In this document: positions 25,446 to 38,300 of the stretch, one piece after another
Layout of the letters: every line of letters begins with the position of its first letter
Position numbering within the stretch: position 1 is the stretch's first letter
Source: Erythrocercus mccallii
Taxonomy: Eukaryota; Chordata; Aves; Passeriformes; Dicruridae
Direction of reading: 5' to 3'
Assembly (NCBI GenBank): GCA_013397435.1
Contig: VZRG01001635.1
Span: forward strand, 103,140-167,139
DNA: 64,000 nucleotides
Notes under the pieces: generated by a model
The model's database searches: none
What the model was told of the DNA's origin: nothing
What the model saw: only the letters and a program-made list of their open reading frames with translations
Translations under genes and position numbers: made by a program

Positions 25446-25587
25446 AACTTATCACAGAGGATTCTGATTGGAAGGGAACCCTGAAGGATCACTGAGTCCG
25501 GCTCTGAAGTAAATGTCTCATAAAGAGGTGGAATTCATAACCTTGACATTATTAGCACCATGTTCTCACCAACTGAGATAATCTGAA
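25437..25587 (-). mobile_element. tRNA-Ile-derived SINE with CR1 tail (TguSINE1-like)
   Basis: On the minus strand the element opens with a tRNA-like head. GATTATCTCAGTTGG resembles the D-arm and A-box region, and TGGTGCTAATAATGTCAAGG (complement of 25541-25560) matches the anticodon arm of tRNA-Ile(AAU). A degenerate B-box equivalent lies at 25528-25540. The 3' half (25463-25501) reads GGACTCAGTGATCCTTCAGG and then a TCCCTTCCAA-type block, the CR1 LINE 3' end used for retrotransposition in trans. This head-and-tail arrangement is that of TguSINE1, known from passerine birds. The copy is diverged, and the degenerate boxes make Pol III activity unlikely. Family and host inference come from recalled consensus features. 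Confidence 0.75.
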
Positions 25588-28500
25588 AAGCCTTTAACAG
25601 ACTGTTCAAAATCCCTTGGATTTGGGACTCCAGAGCACAAGGAATTGTGTGAGGAAAATCCTTTAGTTTATACCAGGTTTCTGGAAAGGTAATGTTGTAC
25701 ATAGAGGAAGCCCTACTGAAAAACTTGAGAAATCAGTAGCCTCTTGTGTTTTCATGTCAGGTGTTTTTGCTAGAGTGTGTGATCAACTACTGTCTGCTTT
25801 GCAATGCATTCAGTATTATGTATTATGGCACTAGAAATGACAGTGCAGTTATTTGTCATGAGAATTTGAATCATAAGGAAACAGTTTTGCAGTCTTCAGT
25901 GTGAACAGTAAATGACAGGCAGACAGAGCTTTTTTTCACTCTTCCATTTTATCATGTTTAAAGTGTCTATTTCTATTTAAAAATTGAGAATATGTTTGTG
26001 GAATGAATTAATAATGTTTGAGGAACTAGATTTCCATGTGCTATATCATACTCATTGTATTAGCAAATTAATCTAAATATTCAACTTCTTTTTAGGAAAG
26101 AAATTCTCTGACTTGTCTGACAAATATCCAAAGCACCCCTGAAACCTATGCTGTGGTGCTCTTTGCAAAAACAAACAAACCCTAAAAGAACCCAAACAAA
26201 CCAAACCCAGAAACAAAATCTCTTTTGGTTGGAGGCTTTTGCAACTGCTCTGCAGTGCCTCACTGTGCTAATGCAGAAGTATTGTGTTTCTGAACAGAAC
26301 ATAATGTCATTGAGGGGCAAGTCATGAGACTGCAGAATCTTCATAAGGGATGAAAACAAGAACCTCACTAAGACATTTTGCAAAATATCCTTTTTCTTTT
26401 CGCTCATGTTCATATTTGGATGGAAGGTAGGAGTTAGCGTTGGCACATAATGTAAGATTTTTTAAGGGTTGCATGAGTATGAATTGTAGATGTTGTTCTA
26501 GCTTTCCTTAAACACGTGAAATGTAATAAGTATTTACCAGGGAAGGAGATTTTAATTCAGTGTTGTCTTTACCATGAGAATGGATAGGCATAAGTTCTAA
26601 ATCAGGTTAAGCAGGGAGCCAAACAGCTTAGTTACCACTCGTGTCTGCAGTTTCTAAAGTTTCATACTGATGATACTTTTGTTCTGTCCTTCAGTACTGA
26701 CTTTTGATTAAGGCCTTATGGAAGTGGAAATAACAGTAATGCTGACAAAGAATATGTTCCTCAATGTTTGTTGCAGTTGCTTACCTACATTGTTATAATC
26801 CCTGCCTATGAAGGTGCTTCTGCTGTTTTTCCTTCACCGGTCCTTCACAAGGGCTCGTAACTTTAGAATTTGTTGTAAAATCTTCTGAGTGTAATTTTCA
26901 TCTTAGGTGATGCATGTGCTGGTGGCAGCCCAGAATTGTGCTCTGTCTATGCTGAAGTCTTCCATGGCACTTTTTATGGCTGTCCCTGAGCTTGCAGAGA
27001 ATTAAAATGTCCACAGCTTTCAGGCAAATCCTGTGTAGAAACCTGAATTGTAACTTTAAGCTAATATATTAATTTTCCTTGTTTCTTATGTTATTCACCA
27101 TGGTTCTATTAATTTTTGGGGTGATTTTGTTACTACAGAACAACTCCAGGAAACCCTTTTCTTATTGAGCTCTTTAACTGACAAAACCAAGCCAAACTGA
27201 AATAGTTGTGTATAAACAAATCTAATAGCCACTGTAACATCAGTTCTGATTTGATAAAAGAAAGAAATGTAGAATAAAGGCAGACTGGATTTTTAAAGAT
27301 ATATTTTTAAATTATATCTTATTACAGTGAGGCAGGAGCAAAAATCAGTTATATCACAGAATGATATTGAGACATAGAAGCTGATTAAAAGGAAACAAAA
27401 TATGACTGATAATTCATATTGACAAGAGGTTTCAAGGGATCTATCACAGTGTTCTGAGTAAAGCACATAGTATTTAAATACCACTATGAGAATAGATTAC
27501 AGTATTACCTCAACAGTTTCTAAAGGTCTGAGTGACAATGAAATTGAGATGTAAGGCAAAACAAAATGTCAGGTTCAACGTACAAAGTAACAAGGAGCAA
27601 CGATAGCACCCCTGAGAAGCAGGTGGTTCAGTGTCAAACGAATAACCTAACTAGGGGAAAACAAACTGAGGGAAAACTACCTAGAAGATAACAAATTTCA
27701 CCCTGCATCCGAGGGTTTTTCTTTGTATTGCTGTGTGCTGTTCCAGTGTACTCCCCACACCTCCCTGTGCGACCACCACTTACAGAGAATTTATTTTCCA
27801 CTGGCTATGCCATCTTTATAGGAGGATAAGAAATCCTGTAGTTGTTCATGTTGGTGGGTAACTTCCTCTGAGCCAGTGATGTCTGCAATGCCAGTTGTCA
27901 CCAGGCTTGTCTGGTTGTTCCTTAGAGAGTAAAGAATTGCACATAGCACACAAAATGCTATATGCTTCCAAAGGGTGGGCGGTGTCCTGTAATCCATTGT
28001 AATCAAATGTTAAATGAAAAAATATGGAGATTTAATTTGAAGAACAAAAAAAATTGCTCTGAAATGTTTTTTTAACAGATTTTTTTTGTTTCTCACAGTG
28101 GAGTTTATTGTCAGCCAAAGTATTTCAAAGAGAGATTTTTCCACTAGATTGACTGTGAGGGAGAAAAAATATTTTTTCTGACTTGCTTAAGAAAATAGTT
28201 ACAAAATATTTCTTTATATAACCCAAAGAGCTAGTTTCGTTGTATTTCAAAGTGTCAGATAATTTGACCTTCACTGGAGTCCACTAAATCCCTTGAAACT
28301 GATAATAAGTAGGAAAGTCAGAGTGATGCCTTAAACCTCAGTATTTCATAATTTGTGTTGTATTCTCAACCAAATAGATGCAAATCTCTCTGAAACCAAC
28401 ACTTCACATGTAGGGTTTTCCTCAGGAGTATTTCTACCAGCATGGCTGTAGAGTATCTGTAGCTTCCAGATGGCAAGGTACAGCATGATCTGCTTTCTTG

Positions 28501-31049
28501 AACTTGTGCCTGCCCAAGTCACAGCACCGGTGAGAAGCAATTTCAATGGCTTTGAAGAGATCAAGAAATACTGTATCACTAGGTGGTTATGGAAGTGTGA
28601 ACTTCTTCAAGCTGAAGTTCCTTCCAGTTGCCTATTTCACATCTGAATAGGGTACTTTGTTAATTTTCTTTTTTTGTCCAAAGCTCTTTAAACATATATT
28701 TAAGATTGCATCAGTATATTTTTTAGCACTGGCTCCTCTCTTTTTTATTTATTTCACCACTTTTGATTTCATTTCTCTCTCCCCTTCCATAATAGCATAT
28801 TTTTTATCACACAAGGTATGAGAGTAAATTCTCACTTCTTCAGCTGTGTGCTGGTATTTATCTTAGGGAAAGCTAGCAGAAAACTTGGGTAACATATGAT
28901 CCTGAAAATAAATTTTTGTGGCTGTGTTCAGTTTTGAGGATAGACCAGGTGAATGGGCATAACTGTGGTTTGCAGCATAAATGTGTCTAACAGGGCCAAG
29001 CCCACTTTACAGCACAATATAAAGTGGGATTAACAAAGCACATCACTATGACCAGTACTCACTCTTTAGTATTGTTGCTAACTTGTTGCTGCTTCCTTGA
29101 TAGCATTTGGAAGGCAACAGGCTTCTCAGCCAGCAAGTATGTTCCTATCTCAGTGCAAGCTGTGCTACCAGCTGAGATTACAACGAGAATATCTGCACAT
29201 ATGAAAAATAAGGCCCTGAGGATTTTGTGCAATAGTTGATGCACAGAATCCACAGGAAACTTAAAAAAAAAAGCAACTCTGTCACAGAAATTAGCTACTG
29301 TCAAGAAAATATCAATAACCCAAGATAAAATTGGAATCCATAGTATTTTGTTTTCATTGTAAATGTACTTGAGTAGTGGCTTGAAATTAATAATAATTTC
29401 ATTATGTTATGTATGTTAATATACCTTTTATTTTCATGCTGGCAATACATGAGACTATATAATAAATATATAGGATATAAATGTAATCCGTTTTTGCTTT
29501 GTTTTCATTTAATAGAATAGAGCTACATGATTAGAGATATAACATTTTCAAGAAAATTATCTGCAGGTGATTAATTTTGCTACTAGAGCAAGCTCTTGTT
29601 TCCATTGAAGTTCACCTAATGGGAGCAACTTTTATAATGGATTAGGTGACCAGCTGAGTTAATTCTGTGGCTTTACATGTTCAGAGTATCACAAATCAGA
29701 TTAAGAAGTGAAAGTATTAAATATTCTATCTGTAAAACCATTGCAAGCTTTATTAAGATCATAAATAGAAATTCAGAAGTTATAGGTTCAGAAGATAGAA
29801 GTTTAATTTTGGCTTATTCTCTTTGAAAACAGTGGGTTTTTAAACAATGTATTGGAGCCATAAGGTTTCCAAAAGCTGCTCATATTTGCTCTTGAACAAT
29901 ATTCTGAACACCAGAAATATCTAAATGCTGCTCCAAAATGCCTTATATTTATAAAGTCTTGTAGTGTGTTTATGAAGACAGCTTACCTGCATTGATTTGT
30001 TGAATATTCAACATCAGAAAATCCTTTGTCATTTTCTTTAGCCTGCATAATAATGACTTTTGCTTGCCTGGTACGAGCTTTGAAGTAATTATAAAAGGAT
30101 AAACCTTTATTGGTAATCTATATCTTTGGCAGAGTTCTGTTGATTTTGACTGAAAAACAATGACGAAAAGGATATTAGCTTCAGTGAACCAAATATTTGC
30201 AATTAAATCAGAGGATTGGGGAAAGGCTTAACACTAATGAGGTGAATAGTATGGATTACAGGGTCTACATTTTGTCCAATTAACTTCAGAATCTTCGTAT
30301 TTAGACAAAATAATGCTTAGGGTAGATAATGACTAATAATTGTCAATCTTATGTGAAATACTGTTGTGATATAATATATCAGTGGAATGTTTGTTTGAGC
30401 TGTTGGATAAATTAGGAGTTCACTGCTGGTCCTGCAGCCTAGACCTGTGAGAAACCTTTATACTGACACATGGAGGAGTGGCTGCAGCTCAGTTACACAC
30501 AATGTGAATGAAAACAATCTCTGCAAGAGCTCAGCCCAGATACCACACTGGACATTTTTAACTCTGGCAGTACAAGTCATGCAAGACACAGTGAAACTTT
30601 TCTTTGGTTCTTTATTAATTGGACACTAATTTGCTGCATGAAAAGATTGACCTCTTAATTTGAGTCTAACAGTAACAGCCATACGAGAAAACTATTTGTG
30701 ACAAACTCTTGTCTCCTTGAAGTGTTACTCCTTAGAGATGCTGATTCTCTTCTCTTCTTTCATTCTCTGTGCAAAATAATGTTGGGGGGGGGTTGTTCAT
30801 TTGTTTGTTTTCTAAAGAAGTAAATTCTTGCAAGGTTCAATGTTTTTTTAACAATTCAATCTTCTAAAAGTATTAATTTTTATTCTGCACAATAACACAT
30901 CTACAAGAGAAAACTTCTGCAATAGCTAAACTTTGTGAGGGTAAAATCTGTTGTTGAAGCTACATGCATTTTCCTCTTCATCTGAAAACTCTGAAATTTT
31001 GTGTATATGATCTTCTAAAATGCCATGACTGAAATCAGGGAGTGGTTAC
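25588..31049. other. Unique AT-rich sequence, no gene recognised
   Basis: No exon or RNA gene could be supported. A C/A-rich low-complexity run lies at about 26165-26215. It places an artificial Phe/Trp/Val-rich stretch in the minus-strand frame at 26081-26446. Other frames are short and featureless. Confidence 0.5.
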
Positions 31050-31206
31050 AAAGAAGCTGAAAATATGTGGTGGAGTTACCATTCCTGGACGTGTTTAAAA
31101 AAAACCTGGATGTGGCACTCAGTGCCATGGTTTAGTTAAGATGTAGGGCATGGGTTGGACTCGATGATCTTGAAGGTCTCTTCCAAACTGGTGATTCTGT
31201 GCTATG
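31050..31206 (+). mobile_element. CR1 LINE, 3' end fragment
   Basis: The plus strand contains the characteristic end of avian CR1 3' sequences in order: GTGGAGTTACCATTCCTGGA, a GTGTTTAA block, GGATGTGGCACTCAGTGCCA, TGGTTTAGTT, GGGTTGGACTCGATGATCTT, GAAGGTCTCTTCCAAACTGG and a GATTCTGTG-type tail ending near 31206. CR1 copies are typically 5'-truncated like this one and carry no coding capacity. Divergence is moderate. The 5' limit is approximate. Confidence 0.9.
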
Positions 31207-31477
31207 TAGGTAACTGGAATCTTTATAATGGAAAACATTATTTCCACACCTCCTGATAGTTATTGCAAACTTGAATAATTTGCCAATTTTTGGTCTCTCT
31301 TGAGGTGTTTTTAGACATCTCTTAAGGATAGTCTTAATTGAATGTGCATATATTCTGATGGTGGTAGTATTATGATATAGTGTTTCCTTTGCTATCTTGA
31401 GAATGCTAATATAAATGAGTATTTTCTTCAGCTGCAAAACTAATGTACAAGAGAATAATTGATTAAGCAAACCTTTC

Positions 31478-31497
31478 AATAATAATAATAATAATAA
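31478..31497 (+). repeat. (AAT)6 microsatellite
   Basis: Six uninterrupted AAT units plus AA lie 270 bp downstream of the CR1 fragment. The array is short and perfect. Confidence 0.95.
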
Positions 31498-34400
31498 AGG
31501 AAAAAAGCCTTACACTTTGCTCTATATCTGACAGATGCTTGAATATTCTAAAATAATAATAAAAGATTTATGCATAAATTTAATTTAGGCAGAATCATAG
31601 TGGTACAGAGGCAGCTTCACCTGGTACTGTGTTCTTTGAAAAGCTCACCTAGTCCGCCCAAGATGTGAAAGGAAATTTTGGATACTGTTCTATCCAGTGG
31701 AAATGCCTAATTATTTTATGTATAATTATAACAGAATAACAATTAACAATTAAATAGACTAAAATTTTTGTCAATTTATGAAGTTTGGATTGTGGATTTT
31801 TAGTTTTTAGGGGAGAGTGTGTGTTAAAATTTCATGCCTAAGATTGAGTTTGTTTATAGAAATTGACTTTCTTAGATTGCAAATGTTTGCCTGAAGGAAG
31901 CTGGATTTGTTTTCAGCTACACACAGAATATAATAATGAAAATATATCCAAGAGTTAATGAATGTTCAACATATTAAAGAGATCAAAGAAGAGCATGGTG
32001 AAATGAATTTTGCGGATAATGTTTTTTCCTGTTTTCTTGGCTGATTACTTGTGAAGGTAGTTAACACACAAAGGATGAACCATTGCATAATTAATTTATA
32101 ACTGTAATACTGCATATACTCTAAACAAAACTGTAAAATTAGAATATTAATGTATGCAATGTTGATTATGTCAAATTCTTTTTTGCCCAAACCATGTAAT
32201 TATTTAATGCACTATTTAGCTGTGACTAACTCTAACTCTGAGTGATTTAAAGTGTTTATAAATACTTGTCTGTGATTTATTTTTTTAATAATTGTATGAA
32301 GTTGAGATCATTTTAGGAACCCTCTTTAGGTCTTGGTAAATTCCTTGTTATTTATTTTATATCATCCCAATGGTAGCATGCCATGACAGTAAAAAAAGGT
32401 GGATTTTTTTCTGTTAAAAAAAAAAAAGAAAAAGTAATGGTATTTTATGTTTTTCAGATTTTCATACTCAATTTTTATTTACTGCACTTTATATTTCCTT
32501 GTGAATTACTGTTAATTATTTCTATAAAGACAAATCAAAATGAAACCAAGAAGACAATCTATAAATTTTGTGTTGAGTGCAGCTCTGGATAGAAAGCAAG
32601 ATAAAGAGCCAAGGGAGCCTGGGTTGCACTTCAAGGAAGACCTTCAGATTTGGCACTTCCTCCTGTCTCCTTGCAAGTCCTGGAGAGTTTTGCTCTTCTT
32701 AACCTGAAAACATAAGGAAGGAATCCTCTGGGTCCAGGTAGGGACAGGAATTAATGTGCCAAGCAGAAGCTGTAGCCTTCTGTAGAATTTAGCATGACTG
32801 AGACTTCCTTGCAATAGCTAAAGCACAAACAGAGCTAATTTAATAATTTCAACAAATCTAAAGGTTTTTATGTTAAAAATTGTCAGTGCCTTAACAAAAA
32901 AAAAGCACTATAATGATCACAGCTTCTCTATGAATTGAAACATTTCTAGTTTTACATACACATCTTAGGTAAGCTGCAGCAGTACTGGGCTGCAATGTTT
33001 CAGTGATGCTTTTAACAGTTGTCTCAAAACTTGTGCTGAAAACAGTATTTGTGATATTGTTAAAGAAACAAATTTTAACCTATACAAATATTAAGCCAAA
33101 CAAGACACTGTGGTTAGGCAGAATATTTTGAACTGCAGCACCTCTGTAAAGTACACTTTAGTGGCTGTTTTTTTCACCAGTCCCATAAATAATATCTTGA
33201 CTTTTAAACTTGCAAACATTTGTTTTGCCAAGGGGTTTCTGTAATGTTCTTCAGGATCCAATTAACCTGATCAAGGTACCCTGAAAGAGGACTCCCAAAT
33301 TGCTAAGCAAAATTTGAATTAATTATTAAGACCTATCTAATTAGATAGCATCATTTCTATTTTGACTTCTCTTTTTGAATGTTTGCAATGTAAATGTTCC
33401 AAATTGCTTTCTGTATGTCACATCGTAAATATTTAGATCATCATTTGACACCTATTACTAGTTTATTCTCTTCAAAATGGTTGCAAAGTGCTGAAATATT
33501 TTCCTTATCCTGGTGGAAGACAAAAAAATTAGAACTTTTTCAACAGGGTGTGAAGGAAAAGACTCTAAGGATTTTAAGCAACATCTAATTAATTCTACGG
33601 CCTGTAATGTTGCAGTATGCCCTATGTAAAACTTTCTTTAGCAAATTAGGTTGTATTTTTGATCTGGAAGTACGATGATGCATACAAATCATATCTAATA
33701 GTAATTAATTACTCTGGGATATTCTTAAAATTTCAGTATTAAATTATGGAATACCTCTGAGAATATGGGAAAAATTGCTATGCTTTTGGCTATAGCTCTG
33801 GTCTTGTGAGCTTCATTAAAACTATTGTTCAACATCTACAATGATCATAAATGTGAATGCCAATGCAAATGATATCCTTTTATTGTGAAAGGACACTGTT
33901 CCTGTTGTCAATAGCTTGAAAGCTGGTTAATCTACACCTTCCCACCCGTGGGAGAGGGGTGAGATATTATTCTGCAGCTGAGGCTTTTTATGATGATGAG
34001 CTGAAGAAAGTAATCAGAGGACCATCAAAGACCAGGAGTTTTGATGTGAAGAGAAGAGTCCAGCAAAATTCAGACTTAGAACCAGTTGTACTGAACTCAG
34101 TGAAATGGGGTATTTTTATTCAATTCCCATTTACGAGTGACTTCCCTGCTGTAAGGTATGTCCCTGGTTCCTGGGCTTTTTGTACTTAAGCAGCATTTTC
34201 ATTTGTTCAGGATTTTGAGAAGCATCAAGCTGATGTTCCAACTGAATATATGGGATAACTTATACAAATAGATATTAGCACATCTGAAAATAAAAACACT
34301 TATATTGCTGTCAGGGAGCCGGAGATTGTTGCGATGGGAATTTCAGAAAAATGACAAAATGGGCCAGTTGTAAATTTGTTCAAAATCTTTCTAGTAGTCA

Positions 34401-35222
34401 CTTCTTCATATTACAAAAGTAAACAAATTTCTGTTTTTTTCTATTTTCATAATTAAAATTTCTTCCTTTTAATTTTAAATGTTGATATATACAACAGGAT
34501 ATAAGCCAGCAAGATTCAGACAATAAAATGAAGTGATTCTAGAGAGAAAAGTTACCCATATGAGAAATATTGCTCTTGGGTATGATCAAAGTGAATGTTT
34601 CATCATGGAAATATATAACTGAGAAGGCAGTGGCATCTTCCTAGTGTATACCAAGTGCAACAGTGAACCTAAATCATTATTAAAAGGATTCCCACCCACA
34701 TTTGTAGGAACTTGTGAAGATTTAAGTTTGTAAGTGCAGGATGTGTCAGCAGCAGAGATATTCTCTTTGGTTTTCTCTCTCTGAAGGGGAAATTACTTCC
34801 TCAAACACTTATAGCAAAATGAGATGAATTAATAGACCACCTTTTGAAGAAAAGGGGGATTAAAATAGACAGCAGTAGTTCTAATATTCAGGTTAGCATT
34901 CTAGCATATTATAAATGTATATGCATAGTTCTGGAATTTAATTATGTATGCAAGTTCACAAAATTTCTGTATTCTTTTGTGAAGCTGAGGATAAAGATTT
35001 TAGTATTCAATTTTTTAAAACAAAAATATATTTGATGATGATGGTGCTCTGCTCCCTGAAAGGATGGCTTCTTTAACAATTAAAAACTCATCTGCTGAAC
35101 ACTTGCATCATGAAATGAACTAATTAATGCATTGTATGGAACTGTATCCTAAACGTCTGGTTTCTGTAACATTAAGCAGAAGAGGAACTTCATTCTATCT
35201 TAGATTTTGCAATACAGCGCGC

Positions 35223-35300
35223 TTTTTTTTTTTTTGAGTACAAGAAAACTTTGGTTTCTTTATTAACTTTATAAATCTGGTTTTTTCCTTATTCATTGTT
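35223..35300 (-). pseudogene. Possible retrocopy 3' end (poly(A) signal plus A-tract)
   Basis: On the minus strand an AATAAA hexamer (35259-35264) is followed 23 bp later by 13 uninterrupted A (35223-35235). That is the spacing of a cleaved and polyadenylated mRNA. The upstream minus-strand sequence is AT-rich and unrecognised, as a 3' UTR would be. No flanking direct repeat was found. Chance juxtaposition in AT-rich DNA is quite possible, and the parent transcript is unknown. Confidence 0.2.
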
Positions 35301-38300
35301 TGTATCTCAAAGTTTTTTTCCTTTGATATTTGAAGTGCTGGTTCAGTTTTCATAAAAGTCAAGTGGAAATATGACCTGAACTTCAAGAGGGGTGAGAGTC
35401 AACTCTTAAACAAGTAAAGCATTAAGCAAATGTGTATTTAAAATGCCATACAAATTCCATCTGTTTTCTCTTACTATTGTGAAGATTTTTTTCCCTGTGG
35501 GTAAATATTTTTTAAATAGCATTAATTTAAGCCAATTAAAATACAGTTTGAGCATTCTAGCAGACTTAAATAAGAATTTACATTTCCTTATCAAACTAAA
35601 GCCTAAGAGGTCACCTCGACACTCAGGATTTGCTTTTTCTATTTTCCAATCTGCAGTTTTATTTAGTCGTGTCTGCACACGTGCATGTGCTCTTTCAAGG
35701 TTAATTTTTATTTTGCTGCTTCAGCCTATCAGGTGTAAACAAAACATTTTTCCAGCACTTAGAACAGCTCTTCAGGTCCCCATAACCCTGAAAAACTCTC
35801 TTCAGTTTATAACAGATTCTGGAAATATTTGAGGGGTTTCTTGGTATTTAAAAAAAAAGAATTATCCATGTATTCTTCTCCATTGTGTATATGTCTGAGC
35901 TAGGCCAGAGATCAGGGAACTCTGTTTGCAGTAAGATTGTGGTACAGTTATCCACCTGTCATTTCTGTAGGGCTTCAACATCCACTCTTGATGAAGTATG
36001 TACACTAGCAGGTGAATGATTTTCAGATAGGTAGTTTAGTTAGGTTTGGGGAAAAAAACATATGGTAGAGGTTGCTCTGGAGCCTTCACTGAGGAATAAC
36101 TGTGATTCTCACTATTTTTAAAACTGGTTTTACAGGGTAAATTTGATTGACATATTGTCAGGTCCTGCATATTTTACAGCTTCTGAGGAGAAGAAAATAG
36201 AGAAAATACTTGCAGACTTCAAGAACTCTCACTGTGGTCCTTGGCTAATTTTACAGTTCTAAATACCGTGGTCAGCCAAGGTGGAAAGATGAATTGATTG
36301 CCTGCTCTGTGTTTGCACAACAGTAAATTTGAATGAGAGACTTTGGTACATCCTTCCCAGGGATGCATGATACAGTGCCCCTGAACCCAGGAACTGAGCA
36401 TGAGGATCTGTACTTATGGGCACAACAATGCCGCTCTGTCATGGACCCTACTTCCATGTTCATGTCATCCTCCAGCTCTGCTATCAAACTGATGATCAGA
36501 AATTGCTTCTGTTCGTTGTAACTCCTATGCTCATGACCAACTCTGAGCAGCTCTAAAAGCAGGACAGCTAAAGCTTCATTCTGAGTATTACTGTCTTTAT
36601 AATACTGCTGCTGGGCATTTGAAATGCTATGGGTGGCTGTAGGAATGATCTTAAGTGATTATGTTTCCTTTCCTTATTGTTATTTTCAGTTTAGTGCTTA
36701 GGCTCTTTTCTCATAGTTTCCTCCCCACTGCATTTCTCATGCCTATCTCACTGTTGGTTGTTAAATGAGCAGCTTTAATTGCCACTGATCAGTAAGTAGC
36801 ACAGGTTTAGTTATAAACAAATTGGGGATTTTTTTTCTGAAGTAACTTTACAAGTGATAAAACTAAAATCTCTCTAACATCTATGTTGTGATCAAGACAA
36901 ACCATTTTAATGACCAGTAATCTCCTTTCCTTGTAAATAGAATATCTTGCATCTCAAAGCAGTGAATCAACAGTTATACCTCAAAGACATAATCACATTG
37001 TAAAAGGTGAAGATTTGCAGTAATAGTTGACAGTAAAAATAGAAGTACTAGTATTTTTTCCAGCATTTGTTGACCTTTCTTTATTTGCCCTACTGGGACA
37101 TGCTCCTTATGCCTTCTTACAGGCCAGCATATGAAGGAGCTCAGACTGTAGAAAATCTCATTGATTGACTCTCTAAGGAAGGAGTGATCAGATCAGATCA
37201 CCCCAGAGGCTGGGTTAGTGTTTTCTGGGTGGGTCTTTGCTGGCGTTTCAGTTTATACCCAGCACTGCCCTCTGCAGCGGATTTTTGACTGTTCCCCACT
37301 TCCTTCGTTTGATTCCCATTGTAGGGCAGCCCTGGGGCATTCTGAAAGGGATTTCTTCCAACGCCATTATCCCAGCAGGTGAGAGCAAGGATGTGCCAGC
37401 AGTGGCAGCTCCTGTCTGCAGCAGATGTGTCGGAGGTGTTGCTGTGTGGGCTCTGGTTACTCAGCAGCAATAATCTCAATCTCAGGTCTGCTCCCACTAC
37501 ACAGCACTGCTTGGCAATGCAGACGTGACTCCATGAAGTTCTGTTTTCTTTTTTTTTTTTAAACTGTTGTCAGCTGCAAATGATGATAGACTGTAAGTCA
37601 ATTCAGTTATCGTGTCAGTGAAGATTGCTATGAAATAAAGGTTTCTTGGGGGAAGGAAAAGCCCTAACTGTTACTATGACAGACCTTCATATTTTCATTT
37701 AAGTATTTTTTTTGCTCAAAATTGCATGCAAGGATATTTATATGCATCACATGATGCATTCTCCACGTAGCTGTGTGACTTCATTTGTAGTCTCTTTCAC
37801 CTCATGAATGGTGTGCACACAGCACATGAAATGGGAAATAGCAGTAACTAATGGGCATTTTTATAGAATAGCAGAATAAATAGGCACATAAAACTTTGCA
37901 GTGGTTACTGCTGCCTTTCAGCTGTACTGACTCACTGGGGTGCACTTCCAAAGAGAAATGTGGGGTCCAGAAGTAGGCAAACAAAATATTTCCATGTTTG
38001 TAAAATTACCAAGGCATTGTTGTGTTTTGTTGTGGGGCTTATTTTTCATTAGCTTTTGTAGTTAGTTTATTTCTTTGGAATGTTTTTGTTCAGTTTTGTT
38101 TAGGTTTTTTGCTGGAATGCTGTTTAACTGTGAAAGTTCTCTTTTCTTCTCCAGAATAAAAATATTCTTAATTTGCAGACTCTTATTTTCTACCTAATTT
38201 CAAGATCTGAGATTTTCAGTGCCCTTATTTCTAAAGTTCGTATTTAATTGGTTGCCATAGCTAAACAAAACAAAACAAAAGAATCTCTGAGTCCAATGTT

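Noticed and set aside
25541..25587. Functional tRNA-Ile gene
   Set aside because: The acceptor stem, T-arm and B-box are degenerate and the sequence runs into a CR1 tail, so it is the head of a SINE and not a tRNA gene.
31478..31497. CRISPR-like or regulatory array
   Set aside because: It is a plain trinucleotide microsatellite in a vertebrate genome. No spaced repeats occur anywhere in the window.
37130..37480. Possible reverse-transcriptase-like fragment (a KEGVIRS-like string at about 37170-37200)
   Set aside because: The resemblance covers only about seven residues. It is preceded by a stop, and the following sequence has none of the expected polymerase motifs.
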